Assembly: GCA_002410065.1 (NCBI GenBank)
Contig: DHQB01000028.1
Span: 75,963-139,962 of the forward strand
Length of the DNA: 64,000 nucleotides
From: Bacteroidales bacterium UBA5349
Lineage (GTDB): Bacteria > Bacteroidota > Bacteroidia > Bacteroidales > Tenuifilaceae
Reading direction: 5' to 3'
Both the position numbers and the translations under genes were made by a program. Under the pieces are notes generated by a model, which was not told where the DNA came from, ran no database searches, and was given only the letters and a program-made list of their open reading frames with translations. Numbering within the stretch: the stretch's first letter is position 1; the number at the start of each line of letters is the position of its first letter. This document shows, piece by piece, positions 53,020-62,569 of this stretch.

Positions 53020-54372
53020 ATGTCAAGAACTACTATAGATCAAAAAGAAAATACCGACGATAAATTAACAGCCTCGTTTCTCAATAAGTTTGAAATTACT
53101 GCACTTAATTCTATGCAGGAAGAGGCAGGTAAAACCATACAATCGGGAGCGGATGTGGTATTGCTTTCACCCACAGGAACGGGTAAAACTCTAGCCTTTC
53201 TATTGCCTTTAATGGGAACACTTGATATTAACTGTTCAGAGATTCAGATTCTTATACTTGTTCCCACACGTGAATTAGCCCAACAGATTGAACAGGTAAC
53301 CCGAAAAATGGGATCGGGATTTAAGGTGAATGCCGTATATGGTGGACGTGCTGGCACGCTGGATAAGATTGATTTAAAACATCGGCCTGCAATTCTTATT
53401 GGCACACCCGGGCGAATAGCCGATAGGTTTAGGCGGGATAAGTTTTCATTGGAATATATTAACACCCTTATTCTCGACGAATTTGATAAATCACTAGAAA
53501 TTGGGTTTGAAAAAGAGATGGCCGAGATTGTTGAGACTCTTCCCAATGTTCAGCAAAGGATTTTAACCTCAGCTACCAGCGATGCTGAAATACCGGAATT
53601 TGTAGGATTGCAAAATCCCGTTTTCATTAACTACCTTCAGGAAGGGACCTCCCAACTAACTATAAAAATAATTTTTTCGCCCGAGAAGGATAAGCTGAAA
53701 ACTTTGGAAAAAGCACTTGCTTTTATTGGTCACCAACCGGGAATTATTTTTTGTAATTTCAAGGAAGCGTTAGAACGGGTAAGTGATTTTTTAACAGAGA
53801 AACATATTCAGCATGAGTGCTTTCATGGAAGTATGGAACAGGTTGAACGGGAGCGAGCGCTAATTAAGTTTAGAAATGGTACAAATCAGCTCCTTCTGGC
53901 AACCGATTTGGCTGCTCGTGGACTTGATATCCCTGAAATAAAATTTATTCTTCATTATCACCTTCCGCCACGTAGCAAGGAATTTACCCACAGAAACGGC
54001 AGGGCTGCACGCATGAACCGCGATGGCATTGCCTATATTCTGCAATGGGAAGAAGAGCAACTACCCGATTTTATTCAGGAAATTGCGCCAGAAGCCTTAA
54101 ATATTGAAGACCAAAAAAAAGTAAAACTTCCACAACCAGTGAAATGGAAAACCTTGTATATTTCAGGGGGCAGGCGAGATAAGATATCAAAGGGAGATAT
54201 TGCTGGTTTATTTCTTAAGCAGGGTCAGGTTCAAAAAGATCAACTAGGTGTTATTGAACTCAAACAGGATTGTACGTATGCTGGTGTACACGCCGAAATA
54301 GCCGAAATGCTTGTGGATAAAACCAATAATAGCAAGCTTAAAAACAAGAAGGTTAGAATTAGTATTATTTAA
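53020..54372 (+). CDS. DEAD-box RNA helicase with variant DEFD motif
   Basis: The 450-residue protein has Walker A SPTGTGKT, motif Ia PTRELAQQ, GTPGR, motif II as DEFD (residues about 153-156, LILDEFDKSLEIGF), SAT, motif V ATDLAARGLD and motif VI HRNGRAAR. Two RecA-like domains are complete, and a C-terminal DbpA-type RNA-binding domain spans about 375-450 (KTLYISGGRRDKISKGDIAG). It unwinds RNA, possibly in 50S ribosome assembly like DbpA, which would fit rlmF next door. The DEFD variant occurs in some Bacteroidota helicases. Confidence 0.9.
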   Translation: MSRTTIDQKENTDDKLTASFLNKFEITALNSMQEEAGKTIQSGADVVLLSPTGTGKTLAFLLPLMGTLDINCSEIQILILVPTRELAQQIEQVTRKMGSGFKVNAVYGGRAGTLDKIDLKHRPAILIGTPGRIADRFRRDKFSLEYINTLILDEFDKSLEIGFEKEMAEIVETLPNVQQRILTSATSDAEIPEFVGLQNPVFINYLQEGTSQLTIKIIFSPEKDKLKTLEKALAFIGHQPGIIFCNFKEALERVSDFLTEKHIQHECFHGSMEQVERERALIKFRNGTNQLLLATDLAARGLDIPEIKFILHYHLPPRSKEFTHRNGRAARMNRDGIAYILQWEEEQLPDFIQEIAPEALNIEDQKKVKLPQPVKWKTLYISGGRRDKISKGDIAGLFLKQGQVQKDQLGVIELKQDCTYAGVHAEIAEMLVDKTNNSKLKNKKVRISII

Positions 54373-54502
54373 TAAATTACTGAAAATCAAAACAATAATG
54401 GGTGATGAAAATCGGTTAAGTTGCACTTGCTGTTAAACCGAAAATTAATGACCTATACCTATATCGTTTCCGAAGCAAACTAAATAGCTCTAAATAAAAT
54501 CC

Positions 54503-55462
54503 ATGTCCGCAGAAAAACAAATAAAAACAAACCTACATCCTCGAAATAAAAACCGAGAACAATATGATTTAAGTGCTTTAATAAGCGTTAATTCGGAATT
54601 AACAAATTATATAAAACCCAATAAATATGGGGCAAATTCGGTTGATTTTTCAAATCCCATCGCTGTAAAAATTCTAAATAAATCATTACTGAGTTATTAC
54701 TATAAAATAGAATATTGGGAGTTCTCCGATGAGAATTTATGCCCCCCAATACCTGGCCGAGCAGATTACATTCACCATATGGCCGATTTACTAAGTGAGA
54801 ATAATTTTGGGGTAATTCCAATTGGCAATAAAATTACATGCCTTGATATTGGGGTAGGGGCTAGTTGCATTTACCCTATTATTGGCGTTACAGAATATAA
54901 TTGGAAATTTATTGGCTCCGACATCGACCCAAAATCCATTGAGGCGGCTAACAATATTGTTGATCGCAATTCATCACTTAAAAACAAAGTTGAATGTAGA
55001 TTGCAAACAAATCCGAAAGATGTTTTTTACGGAATAATAGGGAGAGAAGATAAAATTGATTTATCGATATGTAATCCTCCGTTTCATTCCTCTGCTGAAG
55101 ATGCTCAGAAGGGGACAAAAAGAAAAGTTAAGAATCTATCGGGGGAAGCGGAATTTAATCCAACACTTAATTTTGCAGGGATTAGTAATGAACTTTATTA
55201 TGATGGCGGGGAATATAAGTTTATTCAAAATATGGTTAGAGAGAGCAAAAAGTTTGGCAAAAATTGTTTGTGGTTCTCAACCCTAGTGTCAAAACAATCT
55301 AATTTAAAGAGAATATACAAATTATTAGCAGATTCTGAAGCCATTCAAACCAAGACCAAACCCATGGGCACCGGGAATAAGTCTACTCGAATTGTGGCCT
55401 GGACATTTCTTTCTAAAGAGGAGAGAAAAGAATGGGCAAAAACAAGATGGGGAGGCGCTTGA
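54503..55462 (+). CDS. rlmF: 23S rRNA (adenine-1618 N6)-methyltransferase RlmF
   Basis: The 319-residue protein shows the RlmF family features: an N-terminal PRNKNREQYDLSALI region, the SAM-binding strand TCLDIGVGASCIYPIIG, and the catalytic motif NPPF at 191-194 (SICNPPFHSSAEDAQKG). It methylates adenine 1618 of 23S rRNA at N6. It follows the DbpA-like helicase by 130 bp, so both may act in ribosome maturation. Confidence 0.94.
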   Translation: MSAEKQIKTNLHPRNKNREQYDLSALISVNSELTNYIKPNKYGANSVDFSNPIAVKILNKSLLSYYYKIEYWEFSDENLCPPIPGRADYIHHMADLLSENNFGVIPIGNKITCLDIGVGASCIYPIIGVTEYNWKFIGSDIDPKSIEAANNIVDRNSSLKNKVECRLQTNPKDVFYGIIGREDKIDLSICNPPFHSSAEDAQKGTKRKVKNLSGEAEFNPTLNFAGISNELYYDGGEYKFIQNMVRESKKFGKNCLWFSTLVSKQSNLKRIYKLLADSEAIQTKTKPMGTGNKSTRIVAWTFLSKEERKEWAKTRWGGA

Positions 55463-55505
55463 TTTATCTAATATGGTTGTCCGTTATGATACCTAAAAGG
55501 CCATG

Positions 55506-55605
55506 CGTCATTGCGAAACACTCGTACTTTGAGTGTTGAAGCAATCTTTATTAAGATGATTAACAAGAGATTGCTTCGTCACAAAAAACGCTCCTCGCAA
55601 TGACG
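55506..55605. repeat. palindromic intergenic repeat element
   Basis: A 100-bp element has outer arms CGTCATTGCGA (55506-55516) and TCGCAATGACG (55595-55605), and inner arms GAAGCAATCT (55538-55547) and AGATTGCTTC (55568-55577), with a third hairpin AACACTC/GAGTGTT (55517-55537). It has the look of the dispersed CGTCATTGCGAGG...GAAGCAATC family found in many Bacteroidota and other genomes. Only one copy is seen here. It lies between rlmF and the small membrane protein gene. Confidence 0.75.
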
Positions 55606-55724
55606 TAACACATTTTTATATTATTCAGGTATGTTTAAGGATAATCATATTAACTAATCCTCCAAAATTTCGATTTACATTTTATCCCCTACTAAAAAAA
55701 GTGTAGGTTTATAAAAAATTTATC

Positions 55725-55964
55725 ATGGTAAATCTTCGTCGGCCAAGTAAATACACACGGAATACAGGTTTTAGCACAAAATACTTTTCTTTGCTTCTTG
55801 CAGCAACTATGGCATTAATACTTTGGGGCTACCAAAAAATTTACTATCAAAAGGCTTCTTTTCTGCTTTTAGTATTGGCTATTGTTATGGGGGTATTGGC
55901 CTTTGGAATTGCTATATACCACATTATTGCAATTTGGCGGAAAAGCAAAAAGAGTAATCAATAA
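55725..55964 (+). CDS. small two-helix membrane protein of unknown function
   Basis: The 79-residue product has a basic N-terminus, two hydrophobic helices (about residues 19-37 and 44-68) and a Lys-rich C-terminus. No family was recognised. It is flanked by the palindromic repeat upstream and the nfo gene downstream. It could be a real small membrane protein or a fortuitous frame; the topology and charge bias favour a real protein. Confidence 0.5.
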   Translation: MVNLRRPSKYTRNTGFSTKYFSLLLAATMALILWGYQKIYYQKASFLLLVLAIVMGVLAFGIAIYHIIAIWRKSKKSNQ

Positions 55965-56264
55965 AGGCTTGTTGTGCTTTCCCCATATCCTGTTTTTTTT
56001 AGGCGATATTCTTCTGCTGGACGTTCATTTAGTTCAGTATGCGAATAGAGTAGGTGACAAATGCATTCATCATACTTCGCAACGATAAAACGATGGTTTA
56101 GTTTTTACACTCTTTCAATTTTGAATACTACACGGGTGCAAAAATTCCACCAATTCCATTCTAACCAAAATTCCTTTTATTGCATTGATTTTTTGTAATA
56201 TTGTAGGATATGCAGTATTTACAATACGTTGAAATCTAGTTTTTTGAATTATAATATCACTAAG
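55965..56264. other. gene-free stretch upstream of nfo
   Basis: About 300 bp with no convincing ORF, terminator or structured RNA. No good TAnnTTTG box was found at the right distance from nfo. Confidence 0.4.
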
Positions 56265-57107
56265 ATGAAATTTGTAGGAGCACATGTTAGCGCAGCTGGT
56301 GGTGTTGAGAATGCACCCATTAATGCGCATGAGATTGGGGCTAAGGCTTTTGCCCTTTTTACAAAAAATCAACGGCAATGGATATCAGCCCCGCTAACCG
56401 ATCAGAGTATCAAAAGGTTTAAGGAGAATTGTCTAAAGCATGGTTACAAGCCCGAGCATATTCTACCTCACGATAGCTACTTGATAAACCTAGGTCATCC
56501 CGAGGAGGATGCCCTTAAAAAATCGAGAGACGCATTTATCGATGAGCTAAGGCGATGTGAACAATTGGGTTTAGATAGGCTCAATTTCCATCCGGGGAGC
56601 TCATTGGGCAAAGTGAGCGACGAGCAATGCCTTAAAACTATTGCCGAAAGCGTTAACATTGCATTGCGCCAGACAAGAGGAGTTATCGCTGTAATTGAAA
56701 ATACATCGGGGCAAGGGAGTAATTTGGGCTATATGTTTGAGCACTTAGCTGCTATTATTGATGGGGTTGAGGATAAATCGCGGGTGGGCGTTTGCATAGA
56801 TACATGCCATGCTTTTACAGCAGGCTACGATATTAAAACGGCTAACGGATATCAAAAAACCTGGGAGGATTTTGATAGGATAGTGGGGTTTAAATACCTA
56901 AAGGGCATGCACTTAAACGACAGTAAAAAAGAGTTGGGTAGCCGAGTTGACAGGCACGATAGCATTGGCGAGGGGTTTATAGGCATTGAGGCTTTTGAGC
57001 GGATAATGAATGATAATCGTTTTGATGGAATTCCGCTAATTCTCGAAACAACAGATCCGGTTATCTGGGCTAAAGAGATTAAAATGCTCTATGCCATGCA
57101 AAAGTAG
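56265..57107 (+). CDS. nfo: endonuclease IV (AP endonuclease)
   Basis: From the ATG at 56265 the 280-residue protein has the Nfo signatures: KFVGAHVSAAGGVENAPINA, LNFHPGSS, VCIDTCHAFTAGYD and MHLNDSKKELGSRVDRH ... GEGFIG. The His, Asp and Glu residues of the tri-zinc centre are in these motifs. It cuts DNA 5' to abasic sites in base excision repair. A TTG at 56229 would add residues that do not fit the family. Confidence 0.96.
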   Translation: MKFVGAHVSAAGGVENAPINAHEIGAKAFALFTKNQRQWISAPLTDQSIKRFKENCLKHGYKPEHILPHDSYLINLGHPEEDALKKSRDAFIDELRRCEQLGLDRLNFHPGSSLGKVSDEQCLKTIAESVNIALRQTRGVIAVIENTSGQGSNLGYMFEHLAAIIDGVEDKSRVGVCIDTCHAFTAGYDIKTANGYQKTWEDFDRIVGFKYLKGMHLNDSKKELGSRVDRHDSIGEGFIGIEAFERIMNDNRFDGIPLILETTDPVIWAKEIKMLYAMQK

Positions 57108-57114
57108 AGCGTAT

Positions 57115-57143
57115 AAAAAGCGGCTCATGAGCCGCTTTTTTTT
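57115..57143. terminator. bidirectional intrinsic terminator between nfo and the sensor gene
   Basis: A perfect palindrome with stem AAAAAGCGGCTCA is followed by a T-run (57136-57143) on the plus strand, and by a T-run on the minus strand through its own 5' A-tract. It ends both nfo (plus) and the 920-residue sensor gene (minus). Confidence 0.9.
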
Positions 57144-57157
57144 AATAGTTACACCAA

Positions 57158-59920
57158 CTATCCTCTTACAGCAATAGCAATTATTTTTTCTATGTTGCCC
57201 TTTTTATCAAGCACAGGCGAGTATGTTTCATTAAGGGTAAGCCTTGCTCCGCCTATGGTTCCTTTAAAAACCCGTTGACGAATTATACCCTTGCGTAAAT
57301 CGTCCCAGAATTGTTGGTAACTGGCATCGTCGTCAGATTTTGTTCTGAAGAATTCCTCATGATGCTTGCCTGTAATCTCAGCGGCCAATTTACCCAGCAC
57401 TGCTTTAAGCGGATCGTTTATTCTGAGAATAATCCCATCCGTTGAGTACTCCACAAGGAATGTGGTTGAATCGATTGCCTTAACAATGGCTTGATACTCT
57501 CCCTCGTGCGAAGTTGTCTGGCTCTTAAGTTTCTCTGCCTCATCGGCAAGTTTTTGGGCTTTTAGCTCAGCCATTTTAAGGTCGGTAATTATTTTGCTAA
57601 TACCCCATGTACCAACCACTTCTCCCTTTGTATCAATTAACGGCATTTTTGTGGTTGACACCCACTGCTCTCTGCCATCCTCAAACTTTTCGTGTACAAC
57701 TTTATCTACAATAGGTGTTTTGTTCCTCATTATCTCTTGCTCCTCAATAAAAAACTTCTCAGCGTTTTCTTTAGCATGAAAATCAAAATCAGATTTTCCA
57801 ACCAGTTCTTCGGGCGAGTCAGCATTGAATAACTTAACCATCGATTTACTAATTTGGATAAAATGGCTGTTTTCATTCTTAAAGTAGATGTAGTCGGGGA
57901 TGTTCTCCATTAGCGCATTTAGTAGGGTAATCTCTCGTTGTAACTCATCTTGAATTTGTTCCTGCTCAGCGCGCTTGCGCTCCATTTCTTCCTGTGTTGC
58001 CTGAAGTTCCTCCATGTTCTGGCGCATCTCCTCTTCTTGGGCAAGCATCTCCTCTGCCTGCTGTTGCGATTTGGCTAGTAGTTCAGTTGTGCGAATATTT
58101 ATTTTTGTGCTAGAAAGGGTAGCGGCAATGCTCTCGGCAAGTTTTTCAATAAATTCAACTTCAAACTTTTCATAAACCCTAAACGATGCAATTTCAATTA
58201 CGCCCAAAACCTCATCGTTATTTTTTAGGGGAACGAGCATTAGGCAACGCGGACGATTCTTGCCCAAACCGCTGCTTATCTTAATGTATGTTTCGGGCAC
58301 GTCGGTCATGAAAATAGTTTTACCCTCCTTAAAGCACCGGCCAACCAATCCCTCCCCAATTTCAATGGTTTTTTCAAGATACTTTCTGCGATCGAATGCA
58401 TAGCAAGCCGTCATTTCAAGCAATGGATGCTCTGTATCATTGTCGTTAATTACAAAAACTCCGCCTTGGTTCGAATTTGTGTAATCAACAAGATTTTTGA
58501 TTGTGTTGAACGATAATTCGTTGAGGTTGTCATTGTTCTGACGAAGAATATCACCAAATGTGGCTATCCCTTTAGTTGCCCAGTTTTGTTTTTCTTCCTC
58601 GGCTTTACGCTCAATCTCAACTTCTTTTGCCTTTTTAAGGCTTTTTTGCATCTCAATAAGCGATATGCCAAGTTGATCCTTGTCGCCTAAAAGATTGTAT
58701 TCCGCATCAAGGTTTCCTTTGCCAATTTCAGAGGCGAATTTTTCGGTTAGGTTTAGGCCCTCTATTAGTTTGTTAACCGAACTGGCCATCTCCCCAATCT
58801 CATCGGCACTCGTAATTGATAATTTTTTGCCTTGATCAATATCCCCTTTGGCCATATTGGTTAGCACCTTGGTAGTTTGGCGAATGGGGTTAGTGATTGA
58901 TTTTGCGACATAGAAAATTACTAAGGAAAGAACTATTATGCCGATAAAGGCGACAAAAATCCCGCTTAGAAGTGAATTTCGAGCTTCAAGGGTAATTGCG
59001 CTGTAGGGTATTGATATTCCGACAGCCCAATGTGTTGATGAGTTACCAACTTTAATGGGAGCAATTATATAAAGAAAGTGGTCGCCATTCTCATGCCAAT
59101 CGAAGCTGTAGGAACTTCCGCGCTCAACTTTATGCACAATGCTGTGTTGCATTTCAATTTCGGGGTAAACCACTTGAAATGCTTTTCCTGTGTTAAGTAA
59201 ATTTGAGTGATTAACGATGGTACTGTTGTTGGAAAGGAGAAATGCTTGTGTATTTGGATATGGATTGATTTGGGCAATGGTTTTCTGGAATTTATCAAGT
59301 GTGAGATCAACGCCTGCTAAACCAATAAAATTATCATCCTTCCGAATAGGGATGCAAATACTGGTAACTAAAATCTCATTCACCATGTCGAAGGAGTCAA
59401 AATAGGGGTCGAGAATAACCTCTTGGTTTAGGTTTTTGGCTTTATAGTAGCCACTTGTTACTATATCGCCAGACATGTTTTTAGGCTCAACTATAATCTT
59501 ACTAAAGCCATGTTCCATAACTGCAATGACCGATCTCCGACCATAGTTTTTTGAGTAGTTAGGGCGTGTAGCAAAGTACTCAAGATTGTACCAAACCGAT
59601 ACGTAACGAGGGTTTTCCTGAACTAGACGTTTAGCTATATCGAAATAAATACTGTCCCTTGTAATTGAATCATACCTGTAATATCCCTGCAGTGAATGAG
59701 CCCAAGCCCTCGAGAAGCCTAAATCGAGCTCAAGTTCCGATTGGATTTGGTTGGCAGCTTTTTCAGAGTAACTTATGGCAATTTTATGAGCATCGTTTAT
59801 GGCCATTTTATAGGTTCTGAATTGGATGTATATGCCAATAGCCCCCAAAACACCAATAGAGGTAGCCAAAACGTATACAAGCAATTTTGTCCTAATGCTC
59901 ATTCTTAGTGGAATATTCAT
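57158..59920 (-). CDS. Cache-HAMP-GAF-PAS-PAS membrane sensor without output domain
   Basis: The 920-residue protein has a transmembrane helix at about 13-33, a periplasmic double-Cache domain (about 45-310), a second transmembrane helix (about 318-342), HAMP (SITNPIRQTTKVL), a GAF domain (about 470-610), a Glu/Gln/Met coiled coil (about 613-655, EEMRQNMEELQATQEE) and two PAS domains (about 662-785 and 805-918). Like 29160-31457 it lacks a kinase, cyclase or methyl-accepting module. A TAACTTTG on the minus strand (59942-59935) is a -7 box just before the start. It is divergent from a TPR-SpoIIE phosphatase gene. Confidence 0.9.
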   Translation of the reverse strand: MNIPLRMSIRTKLLVYVLATSIGVLGAIGIYIQFRTYKMAINDAHKIAISYSEKAANQIQSELELDLGFSRAWAHSLQGYYRYDSITRDSIYFDIAKRLVQENPRYVSVWYNLEYFATRPNYSKNYGRRSVIAVMEHGFSKIIVEPKNMSGDIVTSGYYKAKNLNQEVILDPYFDSFDMVNEILVTSICIPIRKDDNFIGLAGVDLTLDKFQKTIAQINPYPNTQAFLLSNNSTIVNHSNLLNTGKAFQVVYPEIEMQHSIVHKVERGSSYSFDWHENGDHFLYIIAPIKVGNSSTHWAVGISIPYSAITLEARNSLLSGIFVAFIGIIVLSLVIFYVAKSITNPIRQTTKVLTNMAKGDIDQGKKLSITSADEIGEMASSVNKLIEGLNLTEKFASEIGKGNLDAEYNLLGDKDQLGISLIEMQKSLKKAKEVEIERKAEEEKQNWATKGIATFGDILRQNNDNLNELSFNTIKNLVDYTNSNQGGVFVINDNDTEHPLLEMTACYAFDRRKYLEKTIEIGEGLVGRCFKEGKTIFMTDVPETYIKISSGLGKNRPRCLMLVPLKNNDEVLGVIEIASFRVYEKFEVEFIEKLAESIAATLSSTKINIRTTELLAKSQQQAEEMLAQEEEMRQNMEELQATQEEMERKRAEQEQIQDELQREITLLNALMENIPDYIYFKNENSHFIQISKSMVKLFNADSPEELVGKSDFDFHAKENAEKFFIEEQEIMRNKTPIVDKVVHEKFEDGREQWVSTTKMPLIDTKGEVVGTWGISKIITDLKMAELKAQKLADEAEKLKSQTTSHEGEYQAIVKAIDSTTFLVEYSTDGIILRINDPLKAVLGKLAAEITGKHHEEFFRTKSDDDASYQQFWDDLRKGIIRQRVFKGTIGGARLTLNETYSPVLDKKGNIEKIIAIAVRG

Positions 59921-60139
59921 ATTGCAAAGTTATTTTTCAGGCTTTCAATTGCTATATACATGCTATAGAGGTATATAATTGTTACCTTTTATTATCACGG
60001 TTAAAAATACGAAATGTTTTTTTAGTTGTACAACCAAAGCAGTTATTTTGCTAACACAAAATAGAAACAATACTAGTATGGTGTTTAAAAAACATTAATT
60101 TAGCAACCAAATCTATAATTGAATTGTAAAACTTTAGTT

Positions 60140-62455
60140 ATGGTAAGTTTTTATAGAATTCTCACACTTTTGCTGGTTCTCCAATATTCTTTTATTGTTC
60201 CAGTTAACGCTCAGGATCTACCCAGCGGCAATAATCCACTTCAGCATTCAATAGATCTAACCCTAACGAGTCCTGATACATCCATCTTTTATGCACTCAA
60301 AGCGATTGTAAAAGCTCAGGAGGCTGGTAATAATCAAGAGCTGATGAAAGCCTACCAACAGCTTGGTTACATTTATTATAATCAGAATAATTTTGATGAG
60401 GCAGAGAAGAATTTTATAAACTCAAGTCGAATAGCAAAATCCGATAATTTCCCCGATGGACTTGCGCTTGCCTATAATCGGTTAGGAAATGTTAATCAGC
60501 TTAAAACAAATTATCTAAAAGCTCTTGAATACTATACCAAGGCATTAACGCTTAATAAAAATCAGGATAACAAGCCTGAAATTGCCCGAACACTGGTTAA
60601 CCTCGCGAATGCGTATGGAGTTATTGGTCAGTACCAGCGATCGATAGAGCATTTTTTAGAGGCAATGAATATTCATGAGGATAGTGGCGATAAGGATGGA
60701 TTGGCTTGGACATCGTTGGGAATTGCAAGGTTGTTCAAGAAACTCGATCTACTTGATCGTGCCATGCAGTATGCAGAGAATGCTCTAGGTTACTATCAGC
60801 AAGTTCAGCGAGAGTCGGGGAATAGCATTGGTGTTACCCTTTCACTTAACGAGATAGGGAGTATTTACCATAAACTGGGCAATTACCCCAAAGCGCTGGA
60901 GTACACAAATAGGGTTTTGGATATTAATAGGTCGAACAATAATTTGCATGGTCAATCGGCCAACTATTTGGGCCTAGGAATTATCTACCTCGATATGCAC
61001 CAAAATCAACTTGCTAAAGTGAACTTATCGAAAGCCCTTGAGCTTAAGGAGCAGGTTGGCGATAGTATTGATATTGCTCCACTGTATCGCTACTTGGGAC
61101 AGATTGAAATGGAGAAAGGGCAGGTAGGCCCAGCAAATCAGTATTTTAACGAAAGCCTCAGCTTTGCCATGCAGCATAGGCTATTGCCCGAAATTAGTGA
61201 GGCATATCTTAGCCTATCGCAGGTATACTCCAAGCAGGGAAATTATAAAAGATCGTTAGATGCATTTATTAATCACATTGCGTATAAAGATAGCCTAAAC
61301 TCAAGTGATATTTCGAGATTGGAGATGCAGTACGAGTTTGAAAAGCGTGAGAAGGAACAGGAGTTGATGGCTAAGCAACGCGAAGCGCTTCAAGAAGTTC
61401 GGCTCGAAAGGCAAAGGGTGGTTCTGGTTTTCTTCGTTGTTGCATTTTTACTCGCTGGTGCATTGGCTGGGTTTATTTTTTACAACTACCGCGAGAAGAA
61501 GCGAATAAACTCTATTTTACTTGAGCAGAACAACGAGATAAGTAGACAGAATAGAGAGATTGAGAGCCAGAAAGAGGAGATTGAGCAGCAAAGAGACTTT
61601 GTGACAAAACAGCGCGATCAGATTGTTGATCAACAGCGCCAAATTACCGATAGCATAACCTATGCAAGCCGCATTCAAAGTGCAGTTTTGCCAGGCGAAA
61701 TAATGCTACGGAAATTGCCTTGGCAATCGTTTGTTTTTTACAAGCCCCGAAATATTGTGAGTGGTGATTTTTATTGGGCAACAAAACTTACGAATGGCAA
61801 AGTGCTTTTAGCTGCAGCCGATTGCACAGGGCACGGTGTGCCAGGTGCGTTTATGAGCATGTTGGGGATTACCCTTTTAAGGGAAATTTCGGGCAAGCCA
61901 GAGGTTTTTAGCCCTGCCGATATGCTCTCGAAGTTAAGGGAGATGGTTATCATGTCGCTAAATCAGCAAGGAGGGAAAGTTGATCAGGCAGATGGAATGG
62001 ATATGTCAATTGTTATTATTAATCCTGATACCCTTGAAGTGGAATTTGCAGGTGCTTATCTATCGGCCATTGTTGTTAGGCAAGGGGATTTTGATGTTTT
62101 AGCTGAATCTGAAAACCCACGGTTGACCCAGCGAAACGGGTTGTCATTACTGGAGTTAAGGGGCAATAAAATGCCTATTGGGCATCACGTATCAGGTTCG
62201 CAACCATTTACCAATTTAAGCTTACAACTCAAAAAGAACGATATGCTTTACCTTTTCTCTGATGGATATGTTGATCAGTTTGGTGGGGAGAAGAATATTA
62301 AGTTTCTACTTCATAATTTCAGAACGCTTTTAATGGATATTTGTGCTCTCGATATTAAAGAGCAAAAGCGAACCCTAGTAAGAACTATTGAAGAGCATAA
62401 AGGCGATAAAAAGCAGGTTGATGATATGCTGGTGTTGGGTGTAAGGCTTAGCTAA
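60140..62455 (+). CDS. TPR-sensor SpoIIE-type (PP2C) serine phosphatase
   Basis: From the ATG at 60140 the 771-residue protein has a signal peptide (ILTLLLVLQYSFIVPVNAQD), about seven tetratricopeptide repeats (roughly residues 65-385), a transmembrane helix at about 428-450, a coiled coil and a SpoIIE-type PP2C domain from about 510: SGDFYWATKLTNGKVLLAAA, DCTGHGVPGAFMSMLG, DGMDMSIVII and LFSDGYVDQFGG. It is the same type as 17191-19437. It is divergent from the Cache-HAMP-GAF-PAS sensor, which may supply the signal, though that is inference. The substrate is not encoded nearby. Confidence 0.93.
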   Translation: MVSFYRILTLLLVLQYSFIVPVNAQDLPSGNNPLQHSIDLTLTSPDTSIFYALKAIVKAQEAGNNQELMKAYQQLGYIYYNQNNFDEAEKNFINSSRIAKSDNFPDGLALAYNRLGNVNQLKTNYLKALEYYTKALTLNKNQDNKPEIARTLVNLANAYGVIGQYQRSIEHFLEAMNIHEDSGDKDGLAWTSLGIARLFKKLDLLDRAMQYAENALGYYQQVQRESGNSIGVTLSLNEIGSIYHKLGNYPKALEYTNRVLDINRSNNNLHGQSANYLGLGIIYLDMHQNQLAKVNLSKALELKEQVGDSIDIAPLYRYLGQIEMEKGQVGPANQYFNESLSFAMQHRLLPEISEAYLSLSQVYSKQGNYKRSLDAFINHIAYKDSLNSSDISRLEMQYEFEKREKEQELMAKQREALQEVRLERQRVVLVFFVVAFLLAGALAGFIFYNYREKKRINSILLEQNNEISRQNREIESQKEEIEQQRDFVTKQRDQIVDQQRQITDSITYASRIQSAVLPGEIMLRKLPWQSFVFYKPRNIVSGDFYWATKLTNGKVLLAAADCTGHGVPGAFMSMLGITLLREISGKPEVFSPADMLSKLREMVIMSLNQQGGKVDQADGMDMSIVIINPDTLEVEFAGAYLSAIVVRQGDFDVLAESENPRLTQRNGLSLLELRGNKMPIGHHVSGSQPFTNLSLQLKKNDMLYLFSDGYVDQFGGEKNIKFLLHNFRTLLMDICALDIKEQKRTLVRTIEEHKGDKKQVDDMLVLGVRLS

Positions 62456-62554
62456 TACTTTCTGTTTTTAATGTGGGTTAATGCTAAAATCTCGCTACCG
62501 TGAGGGGGTGTTTTTACGTAAAAATATTTATCAGCCAATTTTATAATAAAAGTT

Positions 62555-62562
62555 AGGGAGGG
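62555..62562 (+). promoter_or_regulatory. strong Shine-Dalgarno sequence before the Dabb-domain gene
   Basis: AGGGAGGG ends 7 nt before the ATG at 62570. This is a strong match to the 16S anti-SD and is unusual here, since other genes in the window start without one. Confidence 0.7.
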
Positions 62563-62569
62563 ATTAAAG

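Noticed and set aside
62542..62547. TATAAT hexamer as a sigma-70 -10 box for the acquired gene pair
   Set aside because: No -35 hexamer is found at 16-18 bp and the implied start would fall at the Shine-Dalgarno sequence itself.
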